Numbered from the stretch's first letter, positions 34,751 through 46,300 are shown. The stretch: DNA of 64,000 nucleotides from Paenibacillus sp. BK033 (GCF_004345425.1 NZ_SLVP01000003.1:345975-409974), one strand, 5' to 3'. Program-made: numbers and translations. Notes: generated by a model not told the origin, from the sequence alone.

Positions 34751-34822
34751 GCTCCTAAAAAGAATTGCGAATGCAATTCTTACTTCGTAAGCATCTACTT
34801 AAGAATTGCGAATGCAATTCTT
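34751..34822 (-). repeat. Leader element copy 2 with tandem identical palindromes
   Basis: Two identical 22-bp perfect palindromes (arms AAGAATTGC and GCAATTCTT around ATTC or GAAT) lie at 34760-34781 and 34801-34822. Between them, on the minus strand, is ATG CTT ACG AAG TAA (34794-34780), a four-codon frame. The proximal palindrome runs into TTTTAGGAG, the ribosome site of the permease gene. The distal one lies inside the ATPase reading frame and encodes its C-terminus. Confidence 0.8.
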
Positions 34823-35602
34823 ATCTTCTACAAAACAAGCCCTCACCTTGGCCGTCATCTCGTGGAAACGGCGTGAATCGCGGATTTGCTCGTAGCTGCC
34901 TTCCTCGCGTTCGATGTCCAAGATCGCATGGACGCGTCCGGGATGTGCCGACAGGACGATAACGCGATCGGACAGGAACACTGCTTCCGGAATGCTGTGA
35001 GTCACAAATACGATCGTCTTGCTGGTCTGTTTCTGAATGTCGAGCAGATCCAGCTGAAGCTTCTCCTTCGTAAACTCATCCAAAGCGGAGAACGGTTCAT
35101 CCATCAGCAGGATCGGCGGGTCAAGCGCCAACGCTCTTGCAATCGCAACCCGTTGCTGCATGCCGCCGCTTAGCTGCCAAGGATAATGATCCTTGAAATT
35201 TGTTAGGCCAACCATGTCAATCAAACGCTTTGATATGGCTGAATATTCAGATTTTTTAAGGCCAAGCACTTCCATCGGAAGCTCGATATTATCCTTCACC
35301 GTGCGCCATTCGAATAAAGTAGGGCTTTGAAATACAATCCCGAACCTTCGCTTTAACCGGACTTCACGCGGCTCCTCTTCTCCGATTGTTATCCGTCCGC
35401 TTGTTGGCTGCAGGAGATCCGCGATTAACCGGAGCAAGGTGGATTTGCCGCAGCCCGAAGGCCCTAGCAGAGAGACGAATTCGCTCCGATGGATATCAAA
35501 GCTGACTTGCGAGAGCGCCGTCACCTCTCTGCCCTTCCGGCCAAACACCATCGATACACCGTCGATCCGTATCTCTATTTCCCTCTGACTCGCTTGTGAC
35601 AA
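34799..35602 (-). CDS. ABC transporter ATP-binding protein (SsuB/ThiZ type)
   Basis: 267 residues. Walker A GPSGCGKST (about 48-56), Q-loop VFQSPTLFEW, signature LSGGMQQR, Walker B ILLMDEPFSALDE and switch histidine VTHSIPEA are all intact. It energises the THI5-like importer. The start appears to be TTG at 35602, preceded by GAGGGGGTT. The last seven residues (KNCIRNS) and the stop are encoded by one copy of the 22-bp palindromic repeat, so the natural C-terminus seems to have been remodelled by the element. First gene of the ten-gene operon. Confidence 0.92.
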   Translation of the reverse strand: MSQASQREIEIRIDGVSMVFGRKGREVTALSQVSFDIHRSEFVSLLGPSGCGKSTLLRLIADLLQPTSGRITIGEEEPREVRLKRRFGIVFQSPTLFEWRTVKDNIELPMEVLGLKKSEYSAISKRLIDMVGLTNFKDHYPWQLSGGMQQRVAIARALALDPPILLMDEPFSALDEFTKEKLQLDLLDIQKQTSKTIVFVTHSIPEAVFLSDRVIVLSAHPGRVHAILDIEREEGSYEQIRDSRRFHEMTAKVRACFVEDKNCIRNS

Positions 35603-36182
35603 TTTCCCAACCCCCTCGCTCTTGATGAAGATTGTTTATGTCATCCTTTACGCGCCGTTTATGTTGTTATGTAATATTATATAACACGAAATTCGGATTA
35701 CATTATACAAACTGTTTTATAAAATGGCGTGAACGATGGACGTTATGTATAGAAGTAGCTGGACGGCGTTCATACGATGTGAGGGCTAAGTTACAATACT
35801 TGTGTGTTAACTGCCGTGAAATAGGTTGGGTTACTAAGCCAACGAAGATGCACCGGAGCAGCTCGTGGTTTAACTAACTCCCATTTCCGTTACGTTGTAC
35901 ATTTTGCAGGATAAGGGACGTAAAACGTTCTAAGTAGAAGATTACATTGCACGGAATGCAGTAATCGGGCCTCATGTTGTTGTTCTCACGCATATTCTGC
36001 GCCATATGCTGCACAACGTACAATGTCGAACAAGTTACTGGGCCGTAGAGCCTTATTATGCTGTATTTCGTGCAGTACGGCGGGCGGGGAAGTGACCGGT
36101 ACGGTCCTCGTATGGAGCTCAAGGGACAATTTTTGCTGCTGCAAGGCGGGCTGCGGTCTTACGGCCTTACAGCTCTCCGCAC
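35603..36182. other. Non-coding region between pyrimidine operon and lacZ terminator
   Basis: About 580 bases. Next to the ATPase gene it is AT-rich, with a minus-strand TATAAT at 35702-35707 and another AT-rich -10-like site near 35675-35690. These are candidate promoters, but no good TTGACA lies at the right distance. From 35890 to 36090 it holds a cluster of diverged palindromic repeats. Small frames here have no ribosome sites. Confidence 0.5.
35895..36082. repeat. Cluster of TGCA-type palindromic repeats, locus 1
   Basis: At least four related units: TTGTACATTTTGCAGGATA (from about 35895), ATTACATTGCACGGAATGCA continuing GTAAT (35941-35965), an inverted copy of the first at about 36005-36024 (reverse complement reads TTGTACGTTGTGCAGCATA, 16 of 19 identical), and CTGTATTTCGTGCAGTAC (36061-36078). 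Similar units occur at 57643-57780. Confidence 0.6.
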
Positions 36183-36221
36183 AAAAAAATAGAGGCTGTC
36201 CCCTCGGGGACAACCTCTATT
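36183..36221 (-). terminator. Rho-independent terminator of the lacZ operon
   Basis: ATAGAGGTTGTCCCC and GGGACAGCCTCTAT form a strong stem (36189-36220) followed on the minus strand by seven T (36183-36189), eleven bases past the lacZ stop. Confidence 0.9.
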
Positions 36222-36231
36222 CTGCAGCCTT

Positions 36232-39360
<3,129 letters not shown>

Positions 39361-39371
39361 TGCTTGCGAGC

Positions 39372-40190
39372 CTATTTCACCGATCCTGTCATTCCCGCGA
39401 CAAAATGCTTCTGCATCAGGAAGAAGACAATGGCCGTTGGCAGCGTCGCAATCAGAATAACAAGCATGTTCACGCCGTAATCCGGCGAGTAGCTGGAGCC
39501 GAGGTTCGAGATCAGGAGCGGAATCGTCCGTTTCTCCGGGGATTGCAGCACGACGAGCGGCCACAAATAGTTGTTCCAGCTGGACATAAACGTAATAATG
39601 GCTGCTGCCGCATACGAAGTTCTCATCGTTGGAACGTAAATGCGGAAGAATACGCCAAGTTCGTTTAATCCATCTATTCGACCCGCTTCGAGCATTTCCT
39701 TCGGGAACATCTTTGTACTTTGACGGAAAAAGAAAATTAAGAACGCGGTCGTCACCGTAGGCAGTACGACGGCCGTCATGGTATTGATCCCGATTGCCGG
39801 GATGTTTTGCGTGATCGTGCCAAACATCCGGTATAGAGGAACCATCAGAGCGGCAAAAGGAATCATCATCGAGAGCAGCAGGATGTTAAAAACAACGTCC
39901 TTCGCTTTGCTGCGGAAAATTTCAAAGCCATAACCGGCAAGCGATGCAATCAGAAGAGCCAGTAGGGTTGTCGAGATTGAGATTTTTGCCGAGTTGAGAA
40001 GCGCCGGTCCAAGATCGATCTGATCCATAATTTTCGACCAGTTCGCCCCCAGATTGGAGCCGGGCAGCAAGGTGCCCTTCGTTACGTCAACCGACTTGTT
40101 CGTTGCGCTTATGATCATCCAAATAAATGGGAAGATCGATACAATGGCCGCAATGCTCAGGAATACATAGGTGAAAATCCGTTTAGCCAT
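39372..40190 (-). CDS. Carbohydrate ABC transporter permease (MalG/LacG type)
   Basis: 272 residues, six predicted membrane helices. The EAA loop EMLEAGRIDGLNELGVFFRIYVP is the CUT1 carbohydrate-importer signature. It pairs with the other permease and the upstream lipoprotein. A GTG at 40199 is possible, but the ATG at 40190 sits better behind CAGGTGAT. Either way the start overlaps the end of the preceding permease gene, indicating translational coupling. No ATPase gene lies in the operon; CUT1 systems of Firmicutes commonly share MsmX. Confidence 0.92.
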   Translation of the reverse strand: MAKRIFTYVFLSIAAIVSIFPFIWMIISATNKSVDVTKGTLLPGSNLGANWSKIMDQIDLGPALLNSAKISISTTLLALLIASLAGYGFEIFRSKAKDVVFNILLLSMMIPFAALMVPLYRMFGTITQNIPAIGINTMTAVVLPTVTTAFLIFFFRQSTKMFPKEMLEAGRIDGLNELGVFFRIYVPTMRTSYAAAAIITFMSSWNNYLWPLVVLQSPEKRTIPLLISNLGSSYSPDYGVNMLVILIATLPTAIVFFLMQKHFVAGMTGSVK

Positions 40191-41112
40191 TTTTATCACC
40201 TGCCAGTTTAAACTGAAGAATCGAGAAGATTACAATAAGGATAACGACAGCGTACGAGACGGTCGCGGCATAACCGAAGTCCGGCGTATATTTGAACGAA
40301 AGGTTGTAAATATACTGCGACAGCGTCATGGTTGAGTTACCGGGTCCGCCCTTCGTAATGTTCATGACTTCATCGAACAATTGCAGAGTACCAATCGTCG
40401 AGGTGATCGAAGTGAACAAAATAATCGGCTTCAGCAGCGGCACCGTAATCTGACTGAATTGGCGGAAGGCCGAAGCGCCGTCAATCCGTGCTGCTTCGTA
40501 AATCGAGTTATCGATATTTTGCAGGGCAGATAGATAGAAAATCATGTTATATCCGGTCCAACGCCATGTGATGGCGATAATAATCGTAATTTTAGCCCAG
40601 AACGGGTCAGTGATCCATTGAATAGGCGCGCTAATCAGATGCAAATTAGTCAGCAAAGAGTTAATCAAGCCGTCATTGCCGAACAGGTATTTGAAAATAA
40701 CGGAATAAGCAACCAGCGATGTTACGGCCGGCAGGAAGATCGCCGTACGGAAAAATCCTTTAAGCTTCAGCTTGCTGTCATTAAGCAAAACCGAGATAAA
40801 CATGGCAAGCACAATCATGATTGGTACTTGGATAATCAGGAAAATAAACGTGTTTTTCAGTGCGGTAATAAAAGTCTGGTCTTTTAACAGCCTTGAATAG
40901 TTGTCTCCACCAACATAATGCAGGTTCGTGCCGGTTCCGGTCTGGAACGATAACATCAGTGCCTTAATCATCGGGTAGAAATAAAAGGCGCAAATCATGA
41001 TGACGGCTATCGCGATAAACGACCAGCCGATCGCATTGCCTCTCGCCTTAATATTCATTGCTTTTGCTTTACTCACAGCGGCAGCCAGCTCCTTCCTATC
41101 TTGAGCATTCAT
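40183..41112 (-). CDS. Carbohydrate ABC transporter permease (MalF/LacF type)
   Basis: About 309 residues, six membrane helices after a short basic N-terminus, with EAA loop YEAARIDGASAFRQFSQITVPLLKP. The frame runs open to 41181 through a GC-rich stem-loop, so a start inside is required. ATG 41112 has a weak AAGG nine bases upstream. A GTG 36 bases further in (beginning VSKAKAMNIKARG) follows AAGGAG by twelve bases and is a real alternative. A large stem-loop separates it from the binding-protein gene. Confidence 0.88.
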   Translation of the reverse strand: MNAQDRKELAAAVSKAKAMNIKARGNAIGWSFIAIAVIMICAFYFYPMIKALMLSFQTGTGTNLHYVGGDNYSRLLKDQTFITALKNTFIFLIIQVPIMIVLAMFISVLLNDSKLKLKGFFRTAIFLPAVTSLVAYSVIFKYLFGNDGLINSLLTNLHLISAPIQWITDPFWAKITIIIAITWRWTGYNMIFYLSALQNIDNSIYEAARIDGASAFRQFSQITVPLLKPIILFTSITSTIGTLQLFDEVMNITKGGPGNSTMTLSQYIYNLSFKYTPDFGYAATVSYAVVILIVIFSILQFKLAGDKNG

Positions 41113-41118
41113 AATAAA

Positions 41119-41192
41119 GACCTTGGCTGGGCCCCCGCGGGGCACGCCCTTAAGAGATGGCGGCGGAACGCGGAGGACCATGTTCCAAGGTC
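41119..41192 (-). other. Large stem-loop between sugar-binding protein and permease genes
   Basis: Outer arms GACCTTGG (41119-41126) and CCAAGGTC (41185-41192) enclose an inner GCCCC/GGGGC hairpin (41131-41143). It fills the gap after the binding-protein gene, where such structures commonly allow more binding protein than permease to be made. Transcribed on the minus strand it is followed by TTTATT. Confidence 0.6.
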
Positions 41193-41203
41193 AATTTCTC
41201 TCT

Positions 41204-42511
41204 TTATTTAACAGACGAATCTGCTTGTGCTTGCGCGTCTTTCAATACATCGTCGATCTTCTTGCCGTTCAGGTAGTTCTGCATTTCGACGACCAGAATA
41301 TCTTCGATTGCGTACGTGTGCATACCGTAGTTCACGCTTGGAATTTCCGCTGTCCATTTCGCGAAGTCCTGTACGATTTTTTGACCGCCGAAGAATTCGT
41401 TGGACGCTGTGTACGCCTCACCTGTTGTTGCCGGCTTGTAAGTACCGATAGCGCCTACATCCGTAACGAGTTTTTGGTACAGGTCAACGTTCGAGCCAAG
41501 CGTTGCTTTCAGGAACTCGGCTGCTTGCTCTTTGCCAGGAACGTTCAGAACGTACCACGAGCTGCCGCCAAGGTTTGTTGCGTGTACGGAGTTAGGCGTT
41601 TTCGCAAGCTTAGGCATTGGAGCAACCGCCCATTTGCCGGATTGCGAAGCTTCCGCCGTGATGGAAGGCGTGAACCAGTTGCCCGTTGGTACCGATGCAG
41701 CGTCGCCATTGTTATAGTTCGCTACGAATTGGCTCCAGTCGGAGTGAATTTTCACGATGTTGGCATCCATCATTTTTTTGTATACTTCGAACGCTTCCTT
41801 CATTGCTTCGTTGTTCGCAATGTTAGGCGTTTTGCCGTCTTCGTTCAGGTACCAGGAGCCGGCGGATTGAATCATCATGCGGATAATACCGAGGTCGTTC
41901 GGATCAAGGGAGATCCAGTCCTTGCCTGTTGCTTCTTTTACTTTTTTGCCAATATCGATGTATTGGTCCCAAGTAATGTCTTGAAGATCATTAATGGTGT
42001 AGCCGGCTTTCTCGAGGTAGTCGGTTCTTACATAAAGACCCGCAACGCCGGAGTCGAACGGAACGCCATAGTATTTGCCGTCAACGCTTGTTGGTCCAAG
42101 CTTGTAATCGGCAAAGTCCGAAGGGTTAATGACGCTGCTCAGGTCGTAGAACATATCCGGGTAAGCTTGCAGGAAGCTTTGCGCGCGGTAGTCCTCGATA
42201 AGTACAATGTTCGGCAGACCTTTCGTCGTGCCGGAGCTCATGCCCGTATTCAGCTTTTGAACGATATCGTTCTGAGCGTTTTCTACAATATCAACGGTCA
42301 AATCCTTGTTCGTTGCCGCATAAGCGTCTTTCGCAAGGTTCATCGCTTTGATGTTAAAGTTAGGATCCCATGCCCAAACCGTAATTTTGCTTGCGGCTTT
42401 ACCGCCGTTTTCCGCGCCGCTATTCGCGTTGTTTTTGCTGTTGTCCGAGTTAGACGAACAAGCCGACAAAGCAACTGCGCTAAGAGCAAGTACAGTGACT
42501 AATTTCTTCAC
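41204..42511 (-). CDS. Sugar ABC transporter substrate-binding lipoprotein
   Basis: About 435 residues. Lipoprotein signal with lipobox ALSAC; the mature part starts KITVWAWDPNFNIKAMNLAK, the family 1 extracellular solute-binding fold. Conserved blocks include YGVPFDSGVAGLYVRTDYLEKAGY and WDQYIDIGKKVKEATGK. Given the co-transcribed GH2 beta-galactosidase, a galactoside or galactose-containing oligosaccharide is the likely ligand (inference). The frame continues to 42586, but the GTG at 42511 has GGAGGT seven bases upstream and begins the signal peptide. A cre-like operator lies 30 bases upstream. Confidence 0.92.
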   Translation of the reverse strand: MKKLVTVLALSAVALSACSSNSDNSKNNANSGAENGGKAASKITVWAWDPNFNIKAMNLAKDAYAATNKDLTVDIVENAQNDIVQKLNTGMSSGTTKGLPNIVLIEDYRAQSFLQAYPDMFYDLSSVINPSDFADYKLGPTSVDGKYYGVPFDSGVAGLYVRTDYLEKAGYTINDLQDITWDQYIDIGKKVKEATGKDWISLDPNDLGIIRMMIQSAGSWYLNEDGKTPNIANNEAMKEAFEVYKKMMDANIVKIHSDWSQFVANYNNGDAASVPTGNWFTPSITAEASQSGKWAVAPMPKLAKTPNSVHATNLGGSSWYVLNVPGKEQAAEFLKATLGSNVDLYQKLVTDVGAIGTYKPATTGEAYTASNEFFGGQKIVQDFAKWTAEIPSVNYGMHTYAIEDILVVEMQNYLNGKKIDDVLKDAQAQADSSVK

Positions 42512-42540
42512 TTTCAAGACCTCCGCATCTGTATATGTGT

Positions 42541-42554
42541 TGTAAGCGTTTTCC
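42541..42554. promoter_or_regulatory. Catabolite-responsive element (CcpA operator)
   Basis: TGTAAGCGTTTTCC matches the cre consensus TGWNANCGNTNWCA at 13 of 14 positions (last base differs). It lies between the predicted promoter and the start of the binding-protein gene, a position at which CcpA usually blocks transcription. Confidence 0.65.
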
Positions 42555-42567
42555 GGCTTACGAATCC

Positions 42568-42576
42568 ATGATAGCA
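42568..42576 (-). promoter_or_regulatory. Extended -10 promoter of the sugar ABC/lacZ operon
   Basis: On the minus strand TGCTATCAT (42576-42568) fits a TGn extended -10. There is no convincing -35. It is 14 bases upstream of the cre-like site. Confidence 0.4.
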
Positions 42577-42670
42577 TTCCCATCACGGCGCTCGTTAGAA
42601 CGATCTTTACAACGAATTGTCATTTTATTATGAGTTGCTTGAAAGTGGTCTATTCGCACTAGGACAATCT

Positions 42671-44461
42671 TTAGAAATTTGGATCATTGTTAGATTCAAG
42701 AAGCGGAATGCGAATTTTGACCCGGGTCCCTTCCCCGATTTCGCTTGTTATGGCAACCCCGTATTCCTCGCCGAATAACAGCTTGATCCGGTCATTTACG
42801 TTGCGCACGCCAATCCCGCTGAACAGCTGGCGTCTGTTCTCCTGACTCGGGATTCCTCCGTTCATATTCATGCCGTCGCCATTATCCACCACTTCGCAGA
42901 CAAGCGAAGAACCTTCCTGCGCAACCATGATGTAGATGTAACCTTCGGATTTGTCGTTAAAAGCATGGAAAAACGCATTTTCGATAAAGGGCTGAATCAT
43001 CAGCTTCGGAATCCGGTAATTCAGGCAATCCGGGCCGATGAAATAACTGACGCGAATCCGTTCGCCGTAACGAACCTGATTGATAAACACGTAATTTTTC
43101 ATATTGTCGAGCTCTTGCTGCACCGTAATCATCTCGCTGACATTGCCGATGGCATTCTGCAGAAGCGAGATCAGCGCATTAATCGTTTCGGCCGCTTTTT
43201 CCTTATTCCCCTGCTGGACCATAAACTTCACCGAGGCAAGGGTATTATACAGAAAATGAGGATTGATCTGCTGCTGCAGCGCTTCCAGCTCCGCGTTGCG
43301 CTGCTGCTTCTGCGTCTCCACCAGCTTGTCGACATACTCATTCAGCTCGTCAATCATGGCGTTAAAAGCGAAGCCCAGCTGTCTGGTCTCGTAGCTGCCG
43401 TCCACCTTCACGTGGCGGTCGAACTCGTATTTGGAGATCGTGGAGATCTGCTTCACAAGCCGGGTCAGCGATTTGGTCAGCCGCCTTGAGATAATGAACA
43501 CGATAATAACCGCCGCGGCCACAATCGCCATGACGATAAGCGTAATCTGCCGCGTATCGGTTAACTGTCCCAGAACTTTCTTTTTGTCAATCACATTAAC
43601 CATGTACAAATCTAATCCGGCAATATACTCGGACAAAAGAAGATGGTCCTTGCCCATTATGTCGGCATTCCTGTAATCCAGGCCCTTCTCGTCGATCTCT
43701 TTCGCATACTGAAGAAGATCCGGCGAACGCTGCCCGATCCAGTCATTGCGGTTGGAGGATACAATCGTGCCCCGGCTGTCAATAACCGCCACATCATTGC
43801 CAAGACTCGTATTGCTGTCATAAAACCGGGCGAAATAAGGCTCGCGCACGGCAAAATAGACCATGCCGTAGACCGTCCCGCTGCGGTCGACCAAAGCCTT
43901 GGACGCTACTATCGTAGGCTCGATGCCGGGCGTACCGGAGGTTTCGGCGTCGTCATAGGAATACATCAGCCTGCGAGGCTCCGCAAGAGAACGCTTGGTT
44001 ATGGGATGATTCGCAAGCGCGTCATCCGGCACGGGCCAATACGAACGGTCCGTCGAATAACGGCGGCCGTTCACGCCTGTGACCGTGATGCCCACCTCAT
44101 AAGCATCCACGCTGGACCGGATCTTGTTCATCTGCTGCCCCATTTGAAAATAACTGCCTACCATAACGTTCGATTCTCCGCTGCCTTCGGTCAGAAACTG
44201 CTTGATCGTGCCGCTCTGCGAGATTTTATTTGCCGTCAGCACAAGCGAATAATTAAAGGAGTCCATGCCGGTTCTGATCTGCGCGATAATCTTCGAATTG
44301 GTAATGCTGAAGGTCTCCATAAACACGCGGCTGGACACGTTCATCGTTGTCCAGGTTGCCGTAATCGAAACGGCCACAATGCTTACGACCATAATAATGA
44401 ACATTTTCACGAAAAGGCCGTTATATTTGAATCGGTCGAGTATTTTGCTCAAAGCTATCAC
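42671..44461 (-). CDS. YesM-type sensor histidine kinase
   Basis: 596 residues. Membrane helix one (about 18-37), a large extracellular sensor domain (about 40-300), membrane helix two (about 305-325), HAMP (about 325-378), a His_kinase domain with the phosphorylated histidine in INPHFLYNTLAS (His402), and an HATPase_c domain with LMIQPFIENAFFHAF (N-box), VDNGDGMN and GIGVRNVNDRIKLLFG. This is the standard build of kinases controlling carbohydrate ABC operons in Paenibacillus. Start GTG at 44461, four bases after the response-regulator stop, so coupled; its own ribosome site is weak. It probably senses the galactoside itself or a sugar-loaded binding protein. Confidence 0.94.
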   Translation of the reverse strand: MIALSKILDRFKYNGLFVKMFIIMVVSIVAVSITATWTTMNVSSRVFMETFSITNSKIIAQIRTGMDSFNYSLVLTANKISQSGTIKQFLTEGSGESNVMVGSYFQMGQQMNKIRSSVDAYEVGITVTGVNGRRYSTDRSYWPVPDDALANHPITKRSLAEPRRLMYSYDDAETSGTPGIEPTIVASKALVDRSGTVYGMVYFAVREPYFARFYDSNTSLGNDVAVIDSRGTIVSSNRNDWIGQRSPDLLQYAKEIDEKGLDYRNADIMGKDHLLLSEYIAGLDLYMVNVIDKKKVLGQLTDTRQITLIVMAIVAAAVIIVFIISRRLTKSLTRLVKQISTISKYEFDRHVKVDGSYETRQLGFAFNAMIDELNEYVDKLVETQKQQRNAELEALQQQINPHFLYNTLASVKFMVQQGNKEKAAETINALISLLQNAIGNVSEMITVQQELDNMKNYVFINQVRYGERIRVSYFIGPDCLNYRIPKLMIQPFIENAFFHAFNDKSEGYIYIMVAQEGSSLVCEVVDNGDGMNMNGGIPSQENRRQLFSGIGVRNVNDRIKLLFGEEYGVAITSEIGEGTRVKIRIPLLESNNDPNF

Positions 44462-44465
44462 TCAC

Positions 44466-46034
44466 TCATCTCAGGTTTTGTTGCCGGTAGCGGCTTGGCG
44501 ACAGTCCGGTATGCTTCTTGAACACTTTGCAGAAATAGCTGTGATCCGAATAGCCGACCATCCCGCTGATCTCCGAGATCGAAGCTTCCCCTGCCCGCAG
44601 CAGCTCCGATGCTTTCTCCAGTCTCACCCTATGCAAATAATCGACAAAGCCCTCGTTATGATGGGTAGAGAAATAGCTCGACAAATAGGAGGGGTTAAAA
44701 TGAAAATGCTTCGCCATCTCCGTCAAATTGAGAGATTCGGCATAATGCTCGTGAATATAATCCAGCAGCCGCTTCATGTTGGCATTGCCGGACTGCTCGG
44801 CTTTTTCGGCAATGCACAGCTTCGCTTCCCCGATAAACGCGGTCAGCAGCTCTGCCGCCGCATTTGCGTTCCGCGATTCCTCGATAGCCTTGAAGTAGTA
44901 ATATTTCTTCGTCTCCAGCTGCTGCGTGCCGTAGTTCATATTGCCCAGCAGGACGGTAATGTTGAAAATAACATTGCTCAGAAACGACTTGAACTCAAAG
45001 ACATCCGTCGTATAGTTTGTTTTGAACGCTTCCAGATGATCCAGCAAATAGTCAAACGCCGTATCGAACCGTTCCCGCTTGAACGATTCCGTAAAGCTGT
45101 TCAGGTTAAACGGTTCTGCCGCCTGCACGGATTCCGGGAACTCATGGAACAATAGCAGATGCTTGTCCGGGAAGTAAAAGGCGTAATCCATCATTTTCAG
45201 CAGACTAGCCTTATAAGACTGCTCCAATTCGGTTATGGCCGAGAAAGGCTCGCTGACCACAACCGCCACATCCAGCTCCGGCTGATTGATCAGGCTCGCC
45301 ATCGTTCTGCCCCAATAGGGCAGCAAGCTCAGCATGGTGTAATCCAGATTAAGAAGCAGCAGAATCATAGGCGGTTCGGCCTTTAGAACGTGGTAGACCA
45401 GCTGATCGGCATGAAGCGCCTGTTTGTCCAGCTCGCCTTGCATCGTCAGCCGGATGGCATTCACCTGCTCCTTCGTTACCGTCATTCCGCGCAAGTCGAC
45501 GCCAAGAAGGCAGAAGGCGCTATGCGGAAAATAAACTCCCAGCTCCGCTTCAAGCTGCTTGGCATCCATCTCGTAGCCGGATAGCAGCTTCTCCAGCACC
45601 GAATCGATTGTAGGCCCCTGATTCGCGGATTGCTCGTCCCTTTGCAAGGACGGAATTTTATCCGCCACTGCTTTCAGCACGTTCAGCATGTGGCCGGTAT
45701 CAAGCTTGGGCTTTAATATATAATCGCGTACGCCGCTTTGAAAGGTGGAACGTACGTAATCGAAATCTCCAAAGCTGCTTAAGACAATGACCTCAATATC
45801 CGGGTATTGCAGCTTGATCTGCCTAGTCAGCTCTTCGCCGTCCATAATGGGCATAACAAGATCCGTCAGCACGATATGAGGCCGCAGCTCCGCGATCAGC
45901 TCAAGCGCTTCTTTGCCGTTTGAAGCCTCCCCCACGATCTGAAAGCCTTCCTGCTCCCAGTTCATGTAATGCTTGATCCCTTGCCGGATCAGAGCTTCGT
46001 CGTCCACGATCAGCAGCTTGCAGTAGTTTGACAT
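44466..46034 (-). CDS. YesN-type AraC-family response regulator
   Basis: 522 residues from the chosen start. Receiver domain (about 4-120) with acidic pair Asp11/Asp12, phosphorylation site Asp58 in VLTDLVMPIMDG and lysine in YILKPK. A middle segment of unclear fold is followed by a C-terminal AraC domain (about 425-522) with two HTH motifs (LNLTEMAKHFHFNPSYLSSYF and ISEISGMVGYSDHSYFCKVF). The frame is open to 46232, but the ATG at 46034 has AGGAGG six bases upstream and starts the receiver. It should activate the downstream sugar ABC/lacZ genes. Its leader carries the repeated micro-ORF element. Confidence 0.94.
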   Translation of the reverse strand: MSNYCKLLIVDDEALIRQGIKHYMNWEQEGFQIVGEASNGKEALELIAELRPHIVLTDLVMPIMDGEELTRQIKLQYPDIEVIVLSSFGDFDYVRSTFQSGVRDYILKPKLDTGHMLNVLKAVADKIPSLQRDEQSANQGPTIDSVLEKLLSGYEMDAKQLEAELGVYFPHSAFCLLGVDLRGMTVTKEQVNAIRLTMQGELDKQALHADQLVYHVLKAEPPMILLLLNLDYTMLSLLPYWGRTMASLINQPELDVAVVVSEPFSAITELEQSYKASLLKMMDYAFYFPDKHLLLFHEFPESVQAAEPFNLNSFTESFKRERFDTAFDYLLDHLEAFKTNYTTDVFEFKSFLSNVIFNITVLLGNMNYGTQQLETKKYYYFKAIEESRNANAAAELLTAFIGEAKLCIAEKAEQSGNANMKRLLDYIHEHYAESLNLTEMAKHFHFNPSYLSSYFSTHHNEGFVDYLHRVRLEKASELLRAGEASISEISGMVGYSDHSYFCKVFKKHTGLSPSRYRQQNLR

Positions 46035-46040
46035 GGTGTA

Positions 46041-46095
46041 CCTCCTCAAAAGAATTGCCGCATGCTTTTTTTGGCAATTCCTACTTCGTAAGCAT
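46041..46095 (-). repeat. Leader element copy 3 upstream of the response-regulator gene
   Basis: On the minus strand: ATG CTT ACG AAG TAG (46095-46081), then GGAATTGCC and its complement GGCAATTCC-like arms around a T/A-rich loop with GCATGC, then TTTTGAGGAGG, the ribosome site of the gene. Order and wording are the same as at 34751, though here it lies in a 5' leader rather than between two cistrons. Confidence 0.75.
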
Positions 46096-46122
46096 GGTTC
46101 TGCACTTACATATGTAAAGTAC

Positions 46123-46128
46123 ATTATA
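46123..46128 (-). promoter_or_regulatory. -10 hexamer of the response-regulator operon
   Basis: TATAAT on the minus strand, about 28 bases upstream of the leader element. No clear -35 is seen 16-18 bases further up, so an activator may be needed. Confidence 0.4.
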
Positions 46129-46300
46129 ACCGATAAAGCGAGCCCATTTCTCACCTTTCTGAGCCGGCTGTCCTTGTTACATTTTGGCGAATTATTTGGA
46201 AGTTTGCTAGAATCGGGCAACTTTTGGTTCACATATCCGGGGAGGACTTGAATATATTGAATAACAAACCCAAAAAACTGTGCAAGGAGGTGCTCCGAAA

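Noticed and set aside
34751..36082. CRISPR array from repeated short units
   Set aside because: Units are palindromic, diverged and irregularly spaced, with no cas genes.
35632..36213. Several 75-87-codon frames in the gap between the pyrimidine operon and lacZ
   Set aside because: They read through palindromic repeats on both strands, lack ribosome sites and have no protein-like pattern.
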